Below, piece after piece: positions 46,964-55,418 of a stretch of 64,000 bases of DNA; the first letter of the stretch is position 1; each line of letters starts with the position of its first letter. Source of the DNA: Pyruvatibacter mobilis (GTDB lineage Bacteria; Pseudomonadota; Alphaproteobacteria; CGMCC-115125); NCBI RefSeq assembly GCF_012848855.1, contig NZ_CP051630.1, forward strand, positions 1,095,501 through 1,159,500. The letters are read 5' to 3'. The notes beneath the pieces were generated by a model. It was not told the DNA's origin, ran no database searches, and was given only the letters and a program-made list of their open reading frames with translations. A program made the translations under genes and the position numbers.

Positions 46964-48148
46964 TCAGTCTTTGTCGTTGTCTGTTTTTCTGAACGGGGCG
47001 TGATCCGCCAGCATCTCCGCGTCGGCAGCCACATGGCGGCGCTCGGCGGCAAGGTAGTTGTCGACGGCTTCACGGAAGCTGGGATTGGGAATGTAGTGCG
47101 CTGAATAGGTAATATTCGGCGCATAGCCGCGGGCCAATTTGTGAGCACCCTGTGCACCCGCTTCCACGTGCTTGATCCCACGCGCCAACGCAAATTCAAT
47201 GGCCTGGTAGTAGCAGACTTCAAAATGCAGGAAGTCGTGATGCTCCGTACACCCCCAATACCGGCCGAACAGGGTTTCCGATCCTATCATGTTGAGCGCG
47301 CCGGCGATGTACCGCCCGTCACGCTTTGCAAGGATAAGAAGAATATCTTCCGGCATCTCCTCGCCGATGATCGAGAAGAAGGACCGGGTCAGGTAGGGGG
47401 TGCCCCATTTGCGGCTGCCCGTGTCAACGTAGAAGCGGAAGAAGGCGTCCCAATGATCTTCGGTGATGTCGCTCCCGGTGACCCACTCAATGGTGATGTC
47501 ATTTTCGACAGCGCGGGCGCGTTCTTTCTTGAGGTTCTTTCGCTTGCGCGAGGCAAGTGCCGACAGGAAGCCGTCAAAGGTCCCGTAGTTCTCATCTTCC
47601 CAATGAAACTGCTGGTCGGTGCGCTGGAGGAAACCGATCTCGCCAAGGCGTGTCCATTGGTCTTCCGGCAGGAAGGTGAGGTGGCAGGACGACAGTTCGA
47701 GCCGGTTGGTCAGTTCCACAAGCGCTGCGGCAATCTGGTCTTCCGTTTGCTGCTGATCCGGGCCGGGCATGGCCAAAAGGCGGCGACCTGTCGCCGGGGT
47801 AAATGGGACCGATACCTGCAGCTTGGGGTAATAGCGCCCGCCGGCGCGTTCCCAGGCATCCGCCCAGCCGTAATCGAAGACATACTCGCCTTGCGAATGG
47901 CCTTTGAGGTAGGCCGGGCAGCACCCCTTGATCTGACCTCGACCGTCTTCAACGAGGATGTGATAGGGCTGCCAGCCGGTTTCCGGTGTCGCGGAGCCCG
48001 ATGTTTCCAGTGCTGACAGGAAGCGGTGAGACAGGAAGGGGTTGTAGGGAATAGAGCCACCGGGATTGGCGCATGCATCCCACTGGTCCGCGTCGATCGC
48101 GGCCATGCTGGCTTCTGTCCGAGCGATGATTTTGTCTGCGTCACCCAT
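46964..48148 (-). CDS. FemAB/GNAT-like protein of the peptidogalycan biosynthesis (DUF482) family
   Basis: 394 residues. Matches the COG3146-type family: NPFLSHRFLSALETSGS near the N-terminus, YPKLQVSVPFTPATGRRLL in the middle, and ASRKRKNLKKERARA and HFEVCYYQAIEFALARGIKHVEAGAQGAHKLARGY at the C-terminus. The fold is a double GNAT domain. Annotation as peptidogalycan synthesis in databases is weakly founded; I treat the reaction as unknown. Co-transcribed with the HIT gene. Confidence 0.85.
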   Translation of the reverse strand: MGDADKIIARTEASMAAIDADQWDACANPGGSIPYNPFLSHRFLSALETSGSATPETGWQPYHILVEDGRGQIKGCCPAYLKGHSQGEYVFDYGWADAWERAGGRYYPKLQVSVPFTPATGRRLLAMPGPDQQQTEDQIAAALVELTNRLELSSCHLTFLPEDQWTRLGEIGFLQRTDQQFHWEDENYGTFDGFLSALASRKRKNLKKERARAVENDITIEWVTGSDITEDHWDAFFRFYVDTGSRKWGTPYLTRSFFSIIGEEMPEDILLILAKRDGRYIAGALNMIGSETLFGRYWGCTEHHDFLHFEVCYYQAIEFALARGIKHVEAGAQGAHKLARGYAPNITYSAHYIPNPSFREAVDNYLAAERRHVAADAEMLADHAPFRKTDNDKD

Positions 48149-48258
48149 GCCGCGCCATTCTATCTGTCCCGGTGCGGGACCTAAAGGGCCGTGGCAGAAA
48201 ACCTATGCTTTTCGAAGGTCACGAAAAGGCGAAACGCGAGGGATGGCCATCCATCTGC

Positions 48259-49002
48259 TCAGGGGCGGAATGTCTCGAAGATGATCTGGTCTGCATGCTT
48301 TGCCGCAGAGTCGCGATGAGCATCGGTTCTTACTGTCCAGGTGAGAACGGGCAAGCCAAGCTTGCGGCGCAGGTCGACAGACCATTGGGGCAGGGCATTG
48401 ACGTCGAATCCGATGAAGTGCGGCCGGCTCTTCCAGTTCAACAGCATGTGCTTCAGTGCCATCCGCCGCATCCAGGGCATGGAGAGTGCTGGGCCCTGAT
48501 CATATGCATAGGACAGCTGGCCACGTGTGATGTCCGGAGCGTTTTCTGCAAACCAACCCATGCTTCGGGGATTAAAGGACATCACGGCTGCCGGGCCTTT
48601 GTAGTCCTTGAGAAGCTTGGCGGTCCGTTTCTCCAGGGGGCCTTCCTTGCCGAAGGGGATCTTGAGTTCAATGACCGGCACGACCTTGCCACCAACCTGG
48701 TCAAGAAACTCACCCAGCGTCTGCATACGGTCCGTGGTGGTTTTGAAAGAGATTTTCTTCAAGTCGTCTGATGTGTGGGCAAAGACCTTGCCGGTTGCTT
48801 CGGTGAGCCGGTCGAGGGTGGCATCGTGGAAGACCATGGCTTCGCCATCCGCAGCAAGCTGCAGGTCACACTCGATTGCGTAGTTCGCATTGATAGCCGC
48901 CTGGAACGCAGAGGGGAGGTTTTCGACAACGCCGTCCTCAAGCCCGTGCAGTCCGCGATGGGCGACGGGGCGGGCAGTTAGCCAGGCAAGGTCACGGGCC
49001 AT
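48259..49002 (-). CDS. Glycerophosphodiester phosphodiesterase family protein
   Basis: 247 residues from ATG 49002. The GDPD catalytic elements are VAHRGLHGLEDGVVENLPSAF (His and Arg, Glu), YAIECDLQLAADGEAMVFHD (acidic metal ligands and second His) and PVIELKIPF. Hydrolyses glycerophosphodiesters; no signal peptide, so cytosolic. The start is one base after the RidA stop, so the pair is one transcript. Confidence 0.9.
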   Translation of the reverse strand: MARDLAWLTARPVAHRGLHGLEDGVVENLPSAFQAAINANYAIECDLQLAADGEAMVFHDATLDRLTEATGKVFAHTSDDLKKISFKTTTDRMQTLGEFLDQVGGKVVPVIELKIPFGKEGPLEKRTAKLLKDYKGPAAVMSFNPRSMGWFAENAPDITRGQLSYAYDQGPALSMPWMRRMALKHMLLNWKSRPHFIGFDVNALPQWSVDLRRKLGLPVLTWTVRTDAHRDSAAKHADQIIFETFRP

Positions 49003-49003
49003 G

Positions 49004-49471
49004 TCAGGCGATCTCAAAAACTGCGTCGATTTCGACGGCGACGTTGAAGGGCAGGTTTCCGGCGCCCAAAGCAAATCTTGAATGTTTGCCGGCTTCGCCG
49101 AACACATCGACCATGAGATCAGAGCAGCCATTGATGACCGCCGGATGCTGGTCAAATTCCGGGGTGCCGTTGACGAAGCCGCCCAGCTTCACGCAGCGCG
49201 TTACCTTGTCGAGGTCGCCACCGCAGGCCTGGCGGAGGGCGGACAGGATGTTGAGGCCGCAGAGGCGGGCTGCCTTCACCGCGTCGGACTGGCTGACGGT
49301 GTCACCCACTTTGCCGACATAGGGCAGACCGGATCCATCGACGGGGACCTGGCCTGAAATGAAAACCAGATTACCCGTGACCACATAAGGCACGTAGTTG
49401 GCGGCAGGGGCCACCGGGTCGCTCAGAGAAATGCCAAGTTCTTTCAGTCGGGCGTCGATCCGTCCTGCCAT
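49004..49471 (-). CDS. RidA/YjgF family protein
   Basis: 155 residues from ATG 49471 (CAGGA site upstream). Conserved features: FISGQVPVDGSGLPYVGKVGD and the C-terminal HSRFALGAGNLPFNVAVEIDAVFEI with the family Arg. Members deaminate reactive enamine/imine intermediates. This form with a 20-residue leader and the LGAGNLPFN motif belongs to the longer subgroup, distinct from classical 128-residue RidA. Upstream partner of the GDPD gene. Confidence 0.9.
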   Translation of the reverse strand: MAGRIDARLKELGISLSDPVAPAANYVPYVVTGNLVFISGQVPVDGSGLPYVGKVGDTVSQSDAVKAARLCGLNILSALRQACGGDLDKVTRCVKLGGFVNGTPEFDQHPAVINGCSDLMVDVFGEAGKHSRFALGAGNLPFNVAVEIDAVFEIA

Positions 49472-49632
49472 GGTGTCCTGCTCCTGAGAAAACTTTGTTT
49501 CTTTGGGCGCTCTTTTCGCATGGGCACGATTTTTTTTGAAGGACACGCATTTCGTGTATTTGGGGCCTGGGTGCACCCATGGCGCGGTGTATGCACGGCC
49601 TGAAGTCAGGTCACGTCCTGGTGCCGGACACG

Positions 49633-49660
49633 AAAAAGGGAGACCCAAAAGGATCTCCCC
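49633..49660 (-). terminator. Rho-independent terminator downstream of the GGDEF gene
   Basis: On the minus strand the stem pairs GGGGAGA/TCTCCC with one internal mismatch, a TTTT loop, and is followed directly by TTTTTC. It lies about 100 bases past the GGDEF stop and 160 bases upstream of the RidA start, isolating the two. Confidence 0.75.
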
Positions 49661-49760
49661 TTGTCGGTTTCTCAGGGCGCATTGCGGATGCTGGTGCCAA
49701 GCGTCCTCGCGCCCTGGTGGCTCGTCGTATCAACGCAGCCGCCCCCGCAGCGGCTGGCGT

Positions 49761-50483
49761 CTAGCGCGCTGCCTGGAATGGACGCAGGCGCGTTGGTTCC
49801 GGCGAGCGGCGGCGTTTGTCGTGATACATGGCAACGTCCGCCATATGCATCACCTGTTGAGGAGATGCATTGCGGTCATAGGGCGCAATGCCAAAACTCG
49901 CGCGGACAGGGATGTCGCCGTGGTTGAGACGGGCCGTTGCGGAATTCAGTTCGTTCTTGAGTTCGATGGCGCGATGACGTGCCGGCGCAAGATTGCCGTT
50001 GACCATCAGGATCGCGAACTCGTCGCCGCCGAGGCGGGCAAGGTAGTCAGTGGTCCGGACCCGCTCCGCCAGGAAGTCGGCGACAAACTTCAGTATCTCG
50101 TCGCCGGCCGCGTGGCCGAAAGTGTCGTTGACGGGCTTGAAGCCGTCGAGATCAATCGCCACGAGCAAGCCCTGCTCGTCGTGGCGGCGGGCATTGGCCA
50201 GGGCCCGGTCAAGGGCATCGGTGAAACCACGCCGGTTGAGAAGGCCGGTGAGCTCGTCTGTCATCGACAGGGTTTCAAGCTGGGCGATGCGCGTTTCCTG
50301 CTCGGAAATCGTGCGCTGTGCCTCCGCGGCATATGCAAGGGCGCGTTCGATCAATTGCCGCGTCTCGCGGGTCATGTGAAGTGCCGGCTGGTCGAGATGG
50401 CCGATGAAGGACGGTTCCTCCTTCAGCCCCTTGAGATCCGAAACGGGGAAGATCTCTTCAGTGGGGGAGAGTGCGTGATACAT
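49761..50483 (-). CDS. GGDEF-domain diguanylate cyclase
   Basis: 240 residues. About 75 N-terminal residues with a helical segment (RETRQLIERALAYAAEAQRTISEQETRIAQLETLSM, coiled coil) precede a complete GGDEF domain: TDELTGLLNRRGF at its start, active-site RLGGDEFAIL and the inhibitory RxxD site RTTD five residues upstream. No membrane segment or sensory domain is visible. It makes c-di-GMP and is likely controlled by dimerisation through the coiled coil. Confidence 0.93.
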   Translation of the reverse strand: MYHALSPTEEIFPVSDLKGLKEEPSFIGHLDQPALHMTRETRQLIERALAYAAEAQRTISEQETRIAQLETLSMTDELTGLLNRRGFTDALDRALANARRHDEQGLLVAIDLDGFKPVNDTFGHAAGDEILKFVADFLAERVRTTDYLARLGGDEFAILMVNGNLAPARHRAIELKNELNSATARLNHGDIPVRASFGIAPYDRNASPQQVMHMADVAMYHDKRRRSPEPTRLRPFQAAR

Positions 50484-50746
50484 GGCTGAAAACTCCTGTT
50501 CCCTGCACCGCCCAAGCCGCCCCGGATCTGCCGGGACTGATGAATTGGGCTATCTACAGGGAGCAAGCGCCATGCCTAGCTGCGTTAACCGGAAAACCCG
50601 CAGAAGCGCTATAGTTTCCCGCATGTGATTCACCATCTGACGGGGAAAGACCTGCAGTTTTCCCCCGCCGGGCGGCAGAATCTGCCCGGCAGTTTGGGCC
50701 CTGCGGGTGCTTGGGGTAGGCTTCGCGTATGGAAGGCAGGAACGAC

Positions 50747-51583
50747 ATGGCAGGACTCCGCAGAAGAGCGCTTCGTTGGCTTGTGATCGCTGCGGGTGGC
50801 GTGGCTGCTTTGGCAAACGCGGGCAGCGCCTTTGCTGCGGGCACCGGCTTGAGCCCACACCGTGCCGTCTATGCCATGAAGATGATTTCCAGCACGGAAG
50901 GGTCCGACATCTCGTCGGTTACCGGCAAGCTGGTGCTGGAGTGGCAGGGGTCGGCTTGCGAGGGCTGGGTGACCAACCAGCGCATCGTCAACCGGATGGG
51001 GAGCAAGCAGGGCAGCAGCTTCGTCAGCGACTTCCGGGTCAGTTCGTGGGAAGCCGGCGACGGCAGTGATTACACCTTTTCCATGATCCACTATGTCAAC
51101 GGCGAGACCATCGAGGAGATCGAAGGCTCGGCCGTTCGCAAGGAAGACAAAAGCCTGGCCACGCTGAGCAAACCTGAGGATGGAACCATTGCTTTGCCGG
51201 ACGGTGTGGTGTTTCCGACCGAACAGATCAGCCGGATGCTCGACGCAGCCCATGCGGGCCGGACGGTATTTGCCGTGCCTGTCTTTGATGGGTCAGATAC
51301 GGAGCACTATTTCGACACCACAGCCATCCTGGGCGGTCGCAAGAAGGGGGCGCCGCAGGGCGAGGAAGCCAGGGCCGGAAAGAGCCTTGAAGGCCTGGCG
51401 CACTGGCCTGTGCAGGTCAGCTATTTCAACCCCGGTGACAGCACGGGATTGCCGGACTACGAGGTTTCATTCCAGGTCTACGAGAACGGTGTCTCCACCG
51501 GACTTGTGATGGACTACGGTGATCTTGTTCTTGGTGCTGACCTGATGGATCTCACCATGCTGCCCGTGCCGGAGTGCAACTAG
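50747..51583 (+). CDS. EipB-family (DUF1849) periplasmic envelope-integrity protein
   Basis: 278 residues from ATG 50747, five bases after AGGA. Signal peptide (LRRRALRWLVIAAGGVAALANAGSAFA). Family features are LSPHRAVYAMKM, GKLVLEWQGSACEGW, TNQRIV, DYTFSM and the ending LPVPECN. Cys71 and Cys277 correspond to the disulfide pair reported for Brucella EipB, which forms a beta-spiral. Its role is in cell envelope stability. The stop shares CTAG with the convergent dinB stop. Confidence 0.9.
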   Translation: MAGLRRRALRWLVIAAGGVAALANAGSAFAAGTGLSPHRAVYAMKMISSTEGSDISSVTGKLVLEWQGSACEGWVTNQRIVNRMGSKQGSSFVSDFRVSSWEAGDGSDYTFSMIHYVNGETIEEIEGSAVRKEDKSLATLSKPEDGTIALPDGVVFPTEQISRMLDAAHAGRTVFAVPVFDGSDTEHYFDTTAILGGRKKGAPQGEEARAGKSLEGLAHWPVQVSYFNPGDSTGLPDYEVSFQVYENGVSTGLVMDYGDLVLGADLMDLTMLPVPECN

Positions 51584-52848
51584 GGCTTTCGGATTCCCCG
51601 GCCCTTGTCGATCATTTCCTTGCCGAACTTTGCGCGGACCTTGTCGACAGCGCGCTCCGCTGCTGCGCGGCGGTTTGCGTCAGGATCAAGAAGGTCCCCC
51701 ATCTGCATCCCGCCCGTTGCCGTTACTAGATTGGCGACCCCGATTCCGATCAGGCGGTAGGCGGTGCCATCGGTCTCGGGTCTCAGCAATTGTCGGCCAG
51801 CCCGAAAAATCACGTCTGCCAGCTGGGTCGGATCGCTCAAGGTCAGGTTTCGAGTGCGTGTTTTGAAATCTGCACTCTTGAGCTTCAGGGTCACGGTGTG
51901 GCCAGCAAGATCTGCGGTCTTGCAGCGGCCGGCCACCTTGTCACTCAGCCGCCAGAGAATGCCCTCCAGCGCGTCATAGTCCCGGATGTCATCGTTGAAG
52001 GTGGTCTCGGCGCTGATGCTCTTTGCTTCTCGCACCGGTTTGACCTCGCGGCTGTCTTCACCGCGGGACAAGCGGGCAAGCCGCAGGCCCAACTGCCCAT
52101 AGCGTGCCATCAGTTCACGTTCATCCGCCTGCTGAAGGTCGGAGATCATTGTGATCCCTGCAGCTTCCAGCTTGCGCTGCATGGCCTTGCCGACACCCCA
52201 TATCTTTCCAACGGGCATCCTTGCCAGGAGCGCTTTGGTTTCGGTTTTGCCGATGATTGAAAATCCGCGAGGCTTGTCGAGATCGGAGGCCAGCTTGGCG
52301 AGAAACTTGTTGTGGCTCAGTCCCACCGACACGGTGATGCCGATCTGTTCCTCGATGCGGGCGGCAAGGCGCATCAGGGTTTCGGCGGCACTCATGCGAT
52401 GGAGCCGCTCTGTGCCTGTCAGGTCAAGAAAGGCTTCGTCGATCGATATCGGCTCGACCAAGGGCGTGACATCGCGCATCAAGGCGCGTACCTCGCGGCC
52501 GACGGCTGCGTATTTCTCCATGCTGGGTTTGATGACTGTGGCGTGAGGACAGGCTTTCAATGCCTTGAACATCGGCATTGCCGAGCCGACCCCATAGGTT
52601 CTTGCGATGTAGCAAGCCGTGGACACAACCCCTCGATGACCGCCTCCGATGATTAGCGGCTTGTCGCGCAGGGATGGATCATCCCGTTTCTCGATGGCTG
52701 CATAGAATGCATCACAGTCAATGTGCGCGATGGTGAGGTCCAGAAGTTCATCATGGCTGGCGATGCGCGGGCGGCCGCATGACGGGCAGCGTCGCGGAAG
52801 TGGTTCGCCTGCGACCCGGGCAAAGCAATCGCGGCAAATGGCTGCCAT
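51580..52848 (-). CDS. dinB: DNA polymerase IV with N-terminal zinc-ribbon-like segment
   Basis: 422 residues from ATG 52848. Y-family polymerase: Asp44 and Asp46 in IAHIDCDAFYAAIE and Asp137-Glu138 in SIDEAFLD form the catalytic site; the HhH region has GVGKAMQRKLEAAGI and the little finger follows. Before the polymerase core is CxxC-x12-CxxC (Cys5, 8, 21, 24), which could hold zinc. The TGATG overlap with the ROK gene shows coupling. No LexA-type operator is visible in front of the operon in the sequence I could inspect. Confidence 0.92.
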   Translation of the reverse strand: MAAICRDCFARVAGEPLPRRCPSCGRPRIASHDELLDLTIAHIDCDAFYAAIEKRDDPSLRDKPLIIGGGHRGVVSTACYIARTYGVGSAMPMFKALKACPHATVIKPSMEKYAAVGREVRALMRDVTPLVEPISIDEAFLDLTGTERLHRMSAAETLMRLAARIEEQIGITVSVGLSHNKFLAKLASDLDKPRGFSIIGKTETKALLARMPVGKIWGVGKAMQRKLEAAGITMISDLQQADERELMARYGQLGLRLARLSRGEDSREVKPVREAKSISAETTFNDDIRDYDALEGILWRLSDKVAGRCKTADLAGHTVTLKLKSADFKTRTRNLTLSDPTQLADVIFRAGRQLLRPETDGTAYRLIGIGVANLVTATGGMQMGDLLDPDANRRAAAERAVDKVRAKFGKEMIDKGRGIRKP

Positions 52849-53780
52849 CAGCGCAGCCCCGTCTGATGCGATTGGGTATCGGCATGTTCCGGCCACAACC
52901 ATGCCGCTCCTCGGATGCCGCTTGAGGCGCCGTGGACGTTCCGCCTGATGAGGGTGGATACCGAGTCTGAAAAGACATAGCGCGGGAGTAGCCGGGGCAC
53001 GGCATCGTAGAGGTGGTCCATATGGCTGAGGCCACCGCCGAGGACGATCACGTGCGGGTCGACAATGTTGATGACTATGGCCAGCGCACGGGCCAGGCGA
53101 TCCGCATGGCGGTCCAGTGAGGCCTTGGCCTCCGTATTGCCGGTCGCTGCGGCAAGCGCGATGTTCTCAGGTTTGAGGCGATGCTTTGTTATCCGCAGGT
53201 GGTCAGCGGCCAGCCCGGGGCCGGAGCACCAGGCTTCCACGCAGCCCTGTTTGCCGCAATAGCAGTCGGGCCCCGGCAGTTCGTGCGCCTGTGGCCAGGG
53301 CAGAGGGATGTGGCCCCACTCACCGGCAATTGCGTTTGGGCCTGAAAGGAGCTTTCCGTCCACTACAAATCCGCCGCCGACCCCTGTCCCGGCAATCACG
53401 CCGAAGACACTTTGGGCACCTCGTCCGGCGCCATCGGTGGCTTCCGACAGGGCAAAGCAGTCGGCATCGTTCGCCAGGCGCACACGCGGGCCGAGCCTTT
53501 GCTCCAGATGCGTGTGAAGTGGCTGGCCGATAAGCCAGGTTGAATTGGCGTTCTTGACGATACCTGTGGCGGGGGAGATGGCCCCGGGCATGCCGATGCC
53601 GACGGGGCATGTGGCGCCGGCTTCCCGGTCCAGCTGCCCGACCAGGTGACTGATCAGATCGAGTGTAGCCTCGTAGTCACCCGCAGGTGTCGGCTCACGC
53701 AGGCGCAGGAGGTCTTCTCCATGCGGGCCCATCAGCATGGCTTCGGTCTTGGTGCCGCCGAGGTCAATGCCGATGCGCAT
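52848..53780 (-). CDS. ROK-family sugar kinase
   Basis: 310 residues. ATP-binding DLGGTKTEAM at the N-terminus, catalytic Asp in NDADCFALSEA, GTGVGGGFV and the zinc motif CYCGKQGCVEAWCSG following GEWGHIPL. These features resemble N-acetylglucosamine kinase/fructokinase members; the exact sugar is not determined. Gene order DUF3572-HAD-ROK-dinB with small gaps or overlaps indicates one transcript. Confidence 0.9.
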   Translation of the reverse strand: MRIGIDLGGTKTEAMLMGPHGEDLLRLREPTPAGDYEATLDLISHLVGQLDREAGATCPVGIGMPGAISPATGIVKNANSTWLIGQPLHTHLEQRLGPRVRLANDADCFALSEATDGAGRGAQSVFGVIAGTGVGGGFVVDGKLLSGPNAIAGEWGHIPLPWPQAHELPGPDCYCGKQGCVEAWCSGPGLAADHLRITKHRLKPENIALAAATGNTEAKASLDRHADRLARALAIVINIVDPHVIVLGGGLSHMDHLYDAVPRLLPRYVFSDSVSTLIRRNVHGASSGIRGAAWLWPEHADTQSHQTGLR

Positions 53781-53791
53781 GGCAGGGTGCC

Positions 53792-54484
53792 TCAGGCGCT
53801 CAGGCCGGTCTTGTGGGCCTGGATGGTGCTGTGGATATGGTCGGCCGCGTGCGTCCAGTCGCCGGAGCTCACATGGCGCGCCTTGGGTGACGGGACCAAT
53901 TTGCGCAGGCGCGGGTCGGCCACAAAATGCACGAGATGGACACCATCGACGGCATCATGAACTGATTGGAGGTTGTGGGGGATGTCATCGAGGAAGAAGA
54001 CCGGCTTACCTCCGCGAGCCGCCAAAGACGCCATTGCCGGGCCTTTCAGGCCCGCATTGGCAACAAGCGGGTAGGGCATGCCGCTTTCGGCGAGGGAACG
54101 GGCACGGCTGTCACGCTGAGGAAAGGGCACGTTGGAGAGGACGACGATGTCCGCGTGATCCGCGAGCTTGCTGAGAGCTTCCGCTGCGCCAGGCACCGGT
54201 GCCAGCCGGTGAGTTTCCGCCTCGAAGAACCCGCCAAGCAGGCCTTTCATTTCGCGGGCTTCGACGACGGCACCGGTTTCCTTGAAGCGTACATTGCCGG
54301 TGATTGCGAAGCTGTCGAGGGTGATTTCGTATCCTTCACGTTCCAGATAGGCCTCGAGCCCGGCCATGAACTGAAACAGGACTTCATCTGCATCGGTAAC
54401 GATCAGCGGCCGCTCAGGATCGAGGCGAAGTTCGTCGATCTGCTGGATGACAAAAGGGTCGAGGTCGGTAGTCGCGGTGGTCAT
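53792..54484 (-). CDS. HAD-superfamily hydrolase of unknown substrate
   Basis: 230 residues. Motif I is LIVTDADEVLFQFM, where the second Asp of DxD is kept but the usual DGT is replaced by DEV. Motif II is VVLSNVPFP and the terminal motif IV VFFLDDIPHN. The family is common near ROK kinase in alphaproteobacteria. ATGA overlap with the DUF3572 gene. Confidence 0.82.
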   Translation of the reverse strand: MTTATTDLDPFVIQQIDELRLDPERPLIVTDADEVLFQFMAGLEAYLEREGYEITLDSFAITGNVRFKETGAVVEAREMKGLLGGFFEAETHRLAPVPGAAEALSKLADHADIVVLSNVPFPQRDSRARSLAESGMPYPLVANAGLKGPAMASLAARGGKPVFFLDDIPHNLQSVHDAVDGVHLVHFVADPRLRKLVPSPKARHVSSGDWTHAADHIHSTIQAHKTGLSA

Positions 54485-54768
54485 ATGGACGTCCAGTCCT
54501 GGTTGAATGCGCGGCCTGTAAGTGTGCGGCGGGCGCGGGCCGGTGCGTCGTCCGGGCAGCCCTGTTCGGCTGTGAAGGCCAGCAAAAGGGATTCGTTCCC
54601 CAGAAGATAATCCAGGATGGCCGTTTGTCCCTCGATCGTAGCAACAAGCTGACGGAGGTCCTGCGGAGTGATGCCGGTCATGCGCAGAAAGCCATCGATC
54701 CGCTGGCTGTCATCAAGCAGGAAGGTTAACCCGCTGAGGGCCAGAATCTGGGCGTCGTCTTGAGTCAC
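54481..54768 (-). CDS. DUF3572 family protein
   Basis: 95 residues from GTG 54768, ten bases after AGGGA; a TTG at 54792 in the same frame is less likely. The sequence MTQDDAQILALSGLTFLLDDSQRIDGFLRMTGITPQDLRQLVATIEGQTAILDYLLGNE is typical of DUF3572, a small helical alphaproteobacterial family of unknown function. First gene of the dinB operon, divergent from divK. Confidence 0.85.
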   Translation of the reverse strand: MTQDDAQILALSGLTFLLDDSQRIDGFLRMTGITPQDLRQLVATIEGQTAILDYLLGNESLLLAFTAEQGCPDDAPARARRTLTGRAFNQDWTSI

Positions 54769-55028
54769 GCGGTGTTTTTCCCTGTTTTTCAACCAAAAAT
54801 CGCGCCTGGCGTGTCGTGCTTAAACAGTGCCTTAAGCCTTTTGGCCCACAGTCAGCGGCGTAGGTGAAAGAAGCTGGCGCCACCTTCGGACAGATGCCGT
54901 CACCAAGGATTGCTCTGACCCTGTCCGGACTGGCGGATAGCCTGTCTATCACGTGGGCAAACATGGCCGAGACGGCCAGGGGAAGCCAAGAGATATCAGC
55001 GGTGCCTACCGCCCTCGGGAGATACGAC

Positions 55029-55394
55029 ATGTCGAAGCGGGTTTTGATTGTTGAGGACAACGAGCTGAACATGAAGCTGTTTCATGACCTGCTCGATGCC
55101 CATGGATACGAGACGCTCCAGACCCGGGATGGCATGGAGGCGCTGGAGCTTGCGCGCTCCGAGCGACCGGATCTTATTCTGATGGATATCCAGCTGCCGG
55201 AAGTATCCGGCCTGGAAGTCACGAAGTGGCTGAAGGAAGACGATACGCTGCGGGAAATCCCCGTGGTTGCCGTCACGGCCTTTGCCATGAAGGGTGACGA
55301 GGAGAAAATTCGGCAGGGAGGCTGCGAGGCTTACATCGCAAAGCCGATCTCTGTCGCACAGTTCATGGAAACCGTGCAGCGGTTTCTGGGCTAG
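55029..55394 (+). CDS. divK: Single-domain response regulator DivK
   Basis: 121 residues from ATG 55029. Receiver domain only: acidic pocket Glu9-Asp10, phospho-acceptor Asp53 in [13 protein letters not shown], Thr in VTAFAMKGD and Lys in YIAKPISV. In Caulobacter DivK carries signals from PleC/DivJ to the CckA-CtrA pathway. The adjacent pleD and conserved order support the assignment. An imperfect TTAA-8-TTAA lies at 54820-54835 in the 260-base upstream region. Confidence 0.95.
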   Translation: MSKRVLIVEDNELNMKLFHDLLDAHGYETLQTRDGMEALELARSERPDLILMDIQLPEVSGLEVTKWLKEDDTLREIPVVAVTAFAMKGDEEKIRQGGCEAYIAKPISVAQFMETVQRFLG

Positions 55395-55418
55395 CGGCGC
55401 AAGCCGGGAGAGCGTTTC

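Noticed and set aside
49579-49764. 61-codon plus frame between RidA and GGDEF genes
   Set aside because: It runs through the terminator at 49633-49660 and has no recognisable product or ribosome-binding site.
49503-50489. Plus-strand open frame opposite the GGDEF gene (328 codons)
   Set aside because: The minus strand has a full GGDEF domain; the plus frame has none.
54820-54835. TTAA-8-TTAA upstream of divK as a CtrA site
   Set aside because: CtrA sites need seven bases between the TTAA units; here eight, so the match is weak.
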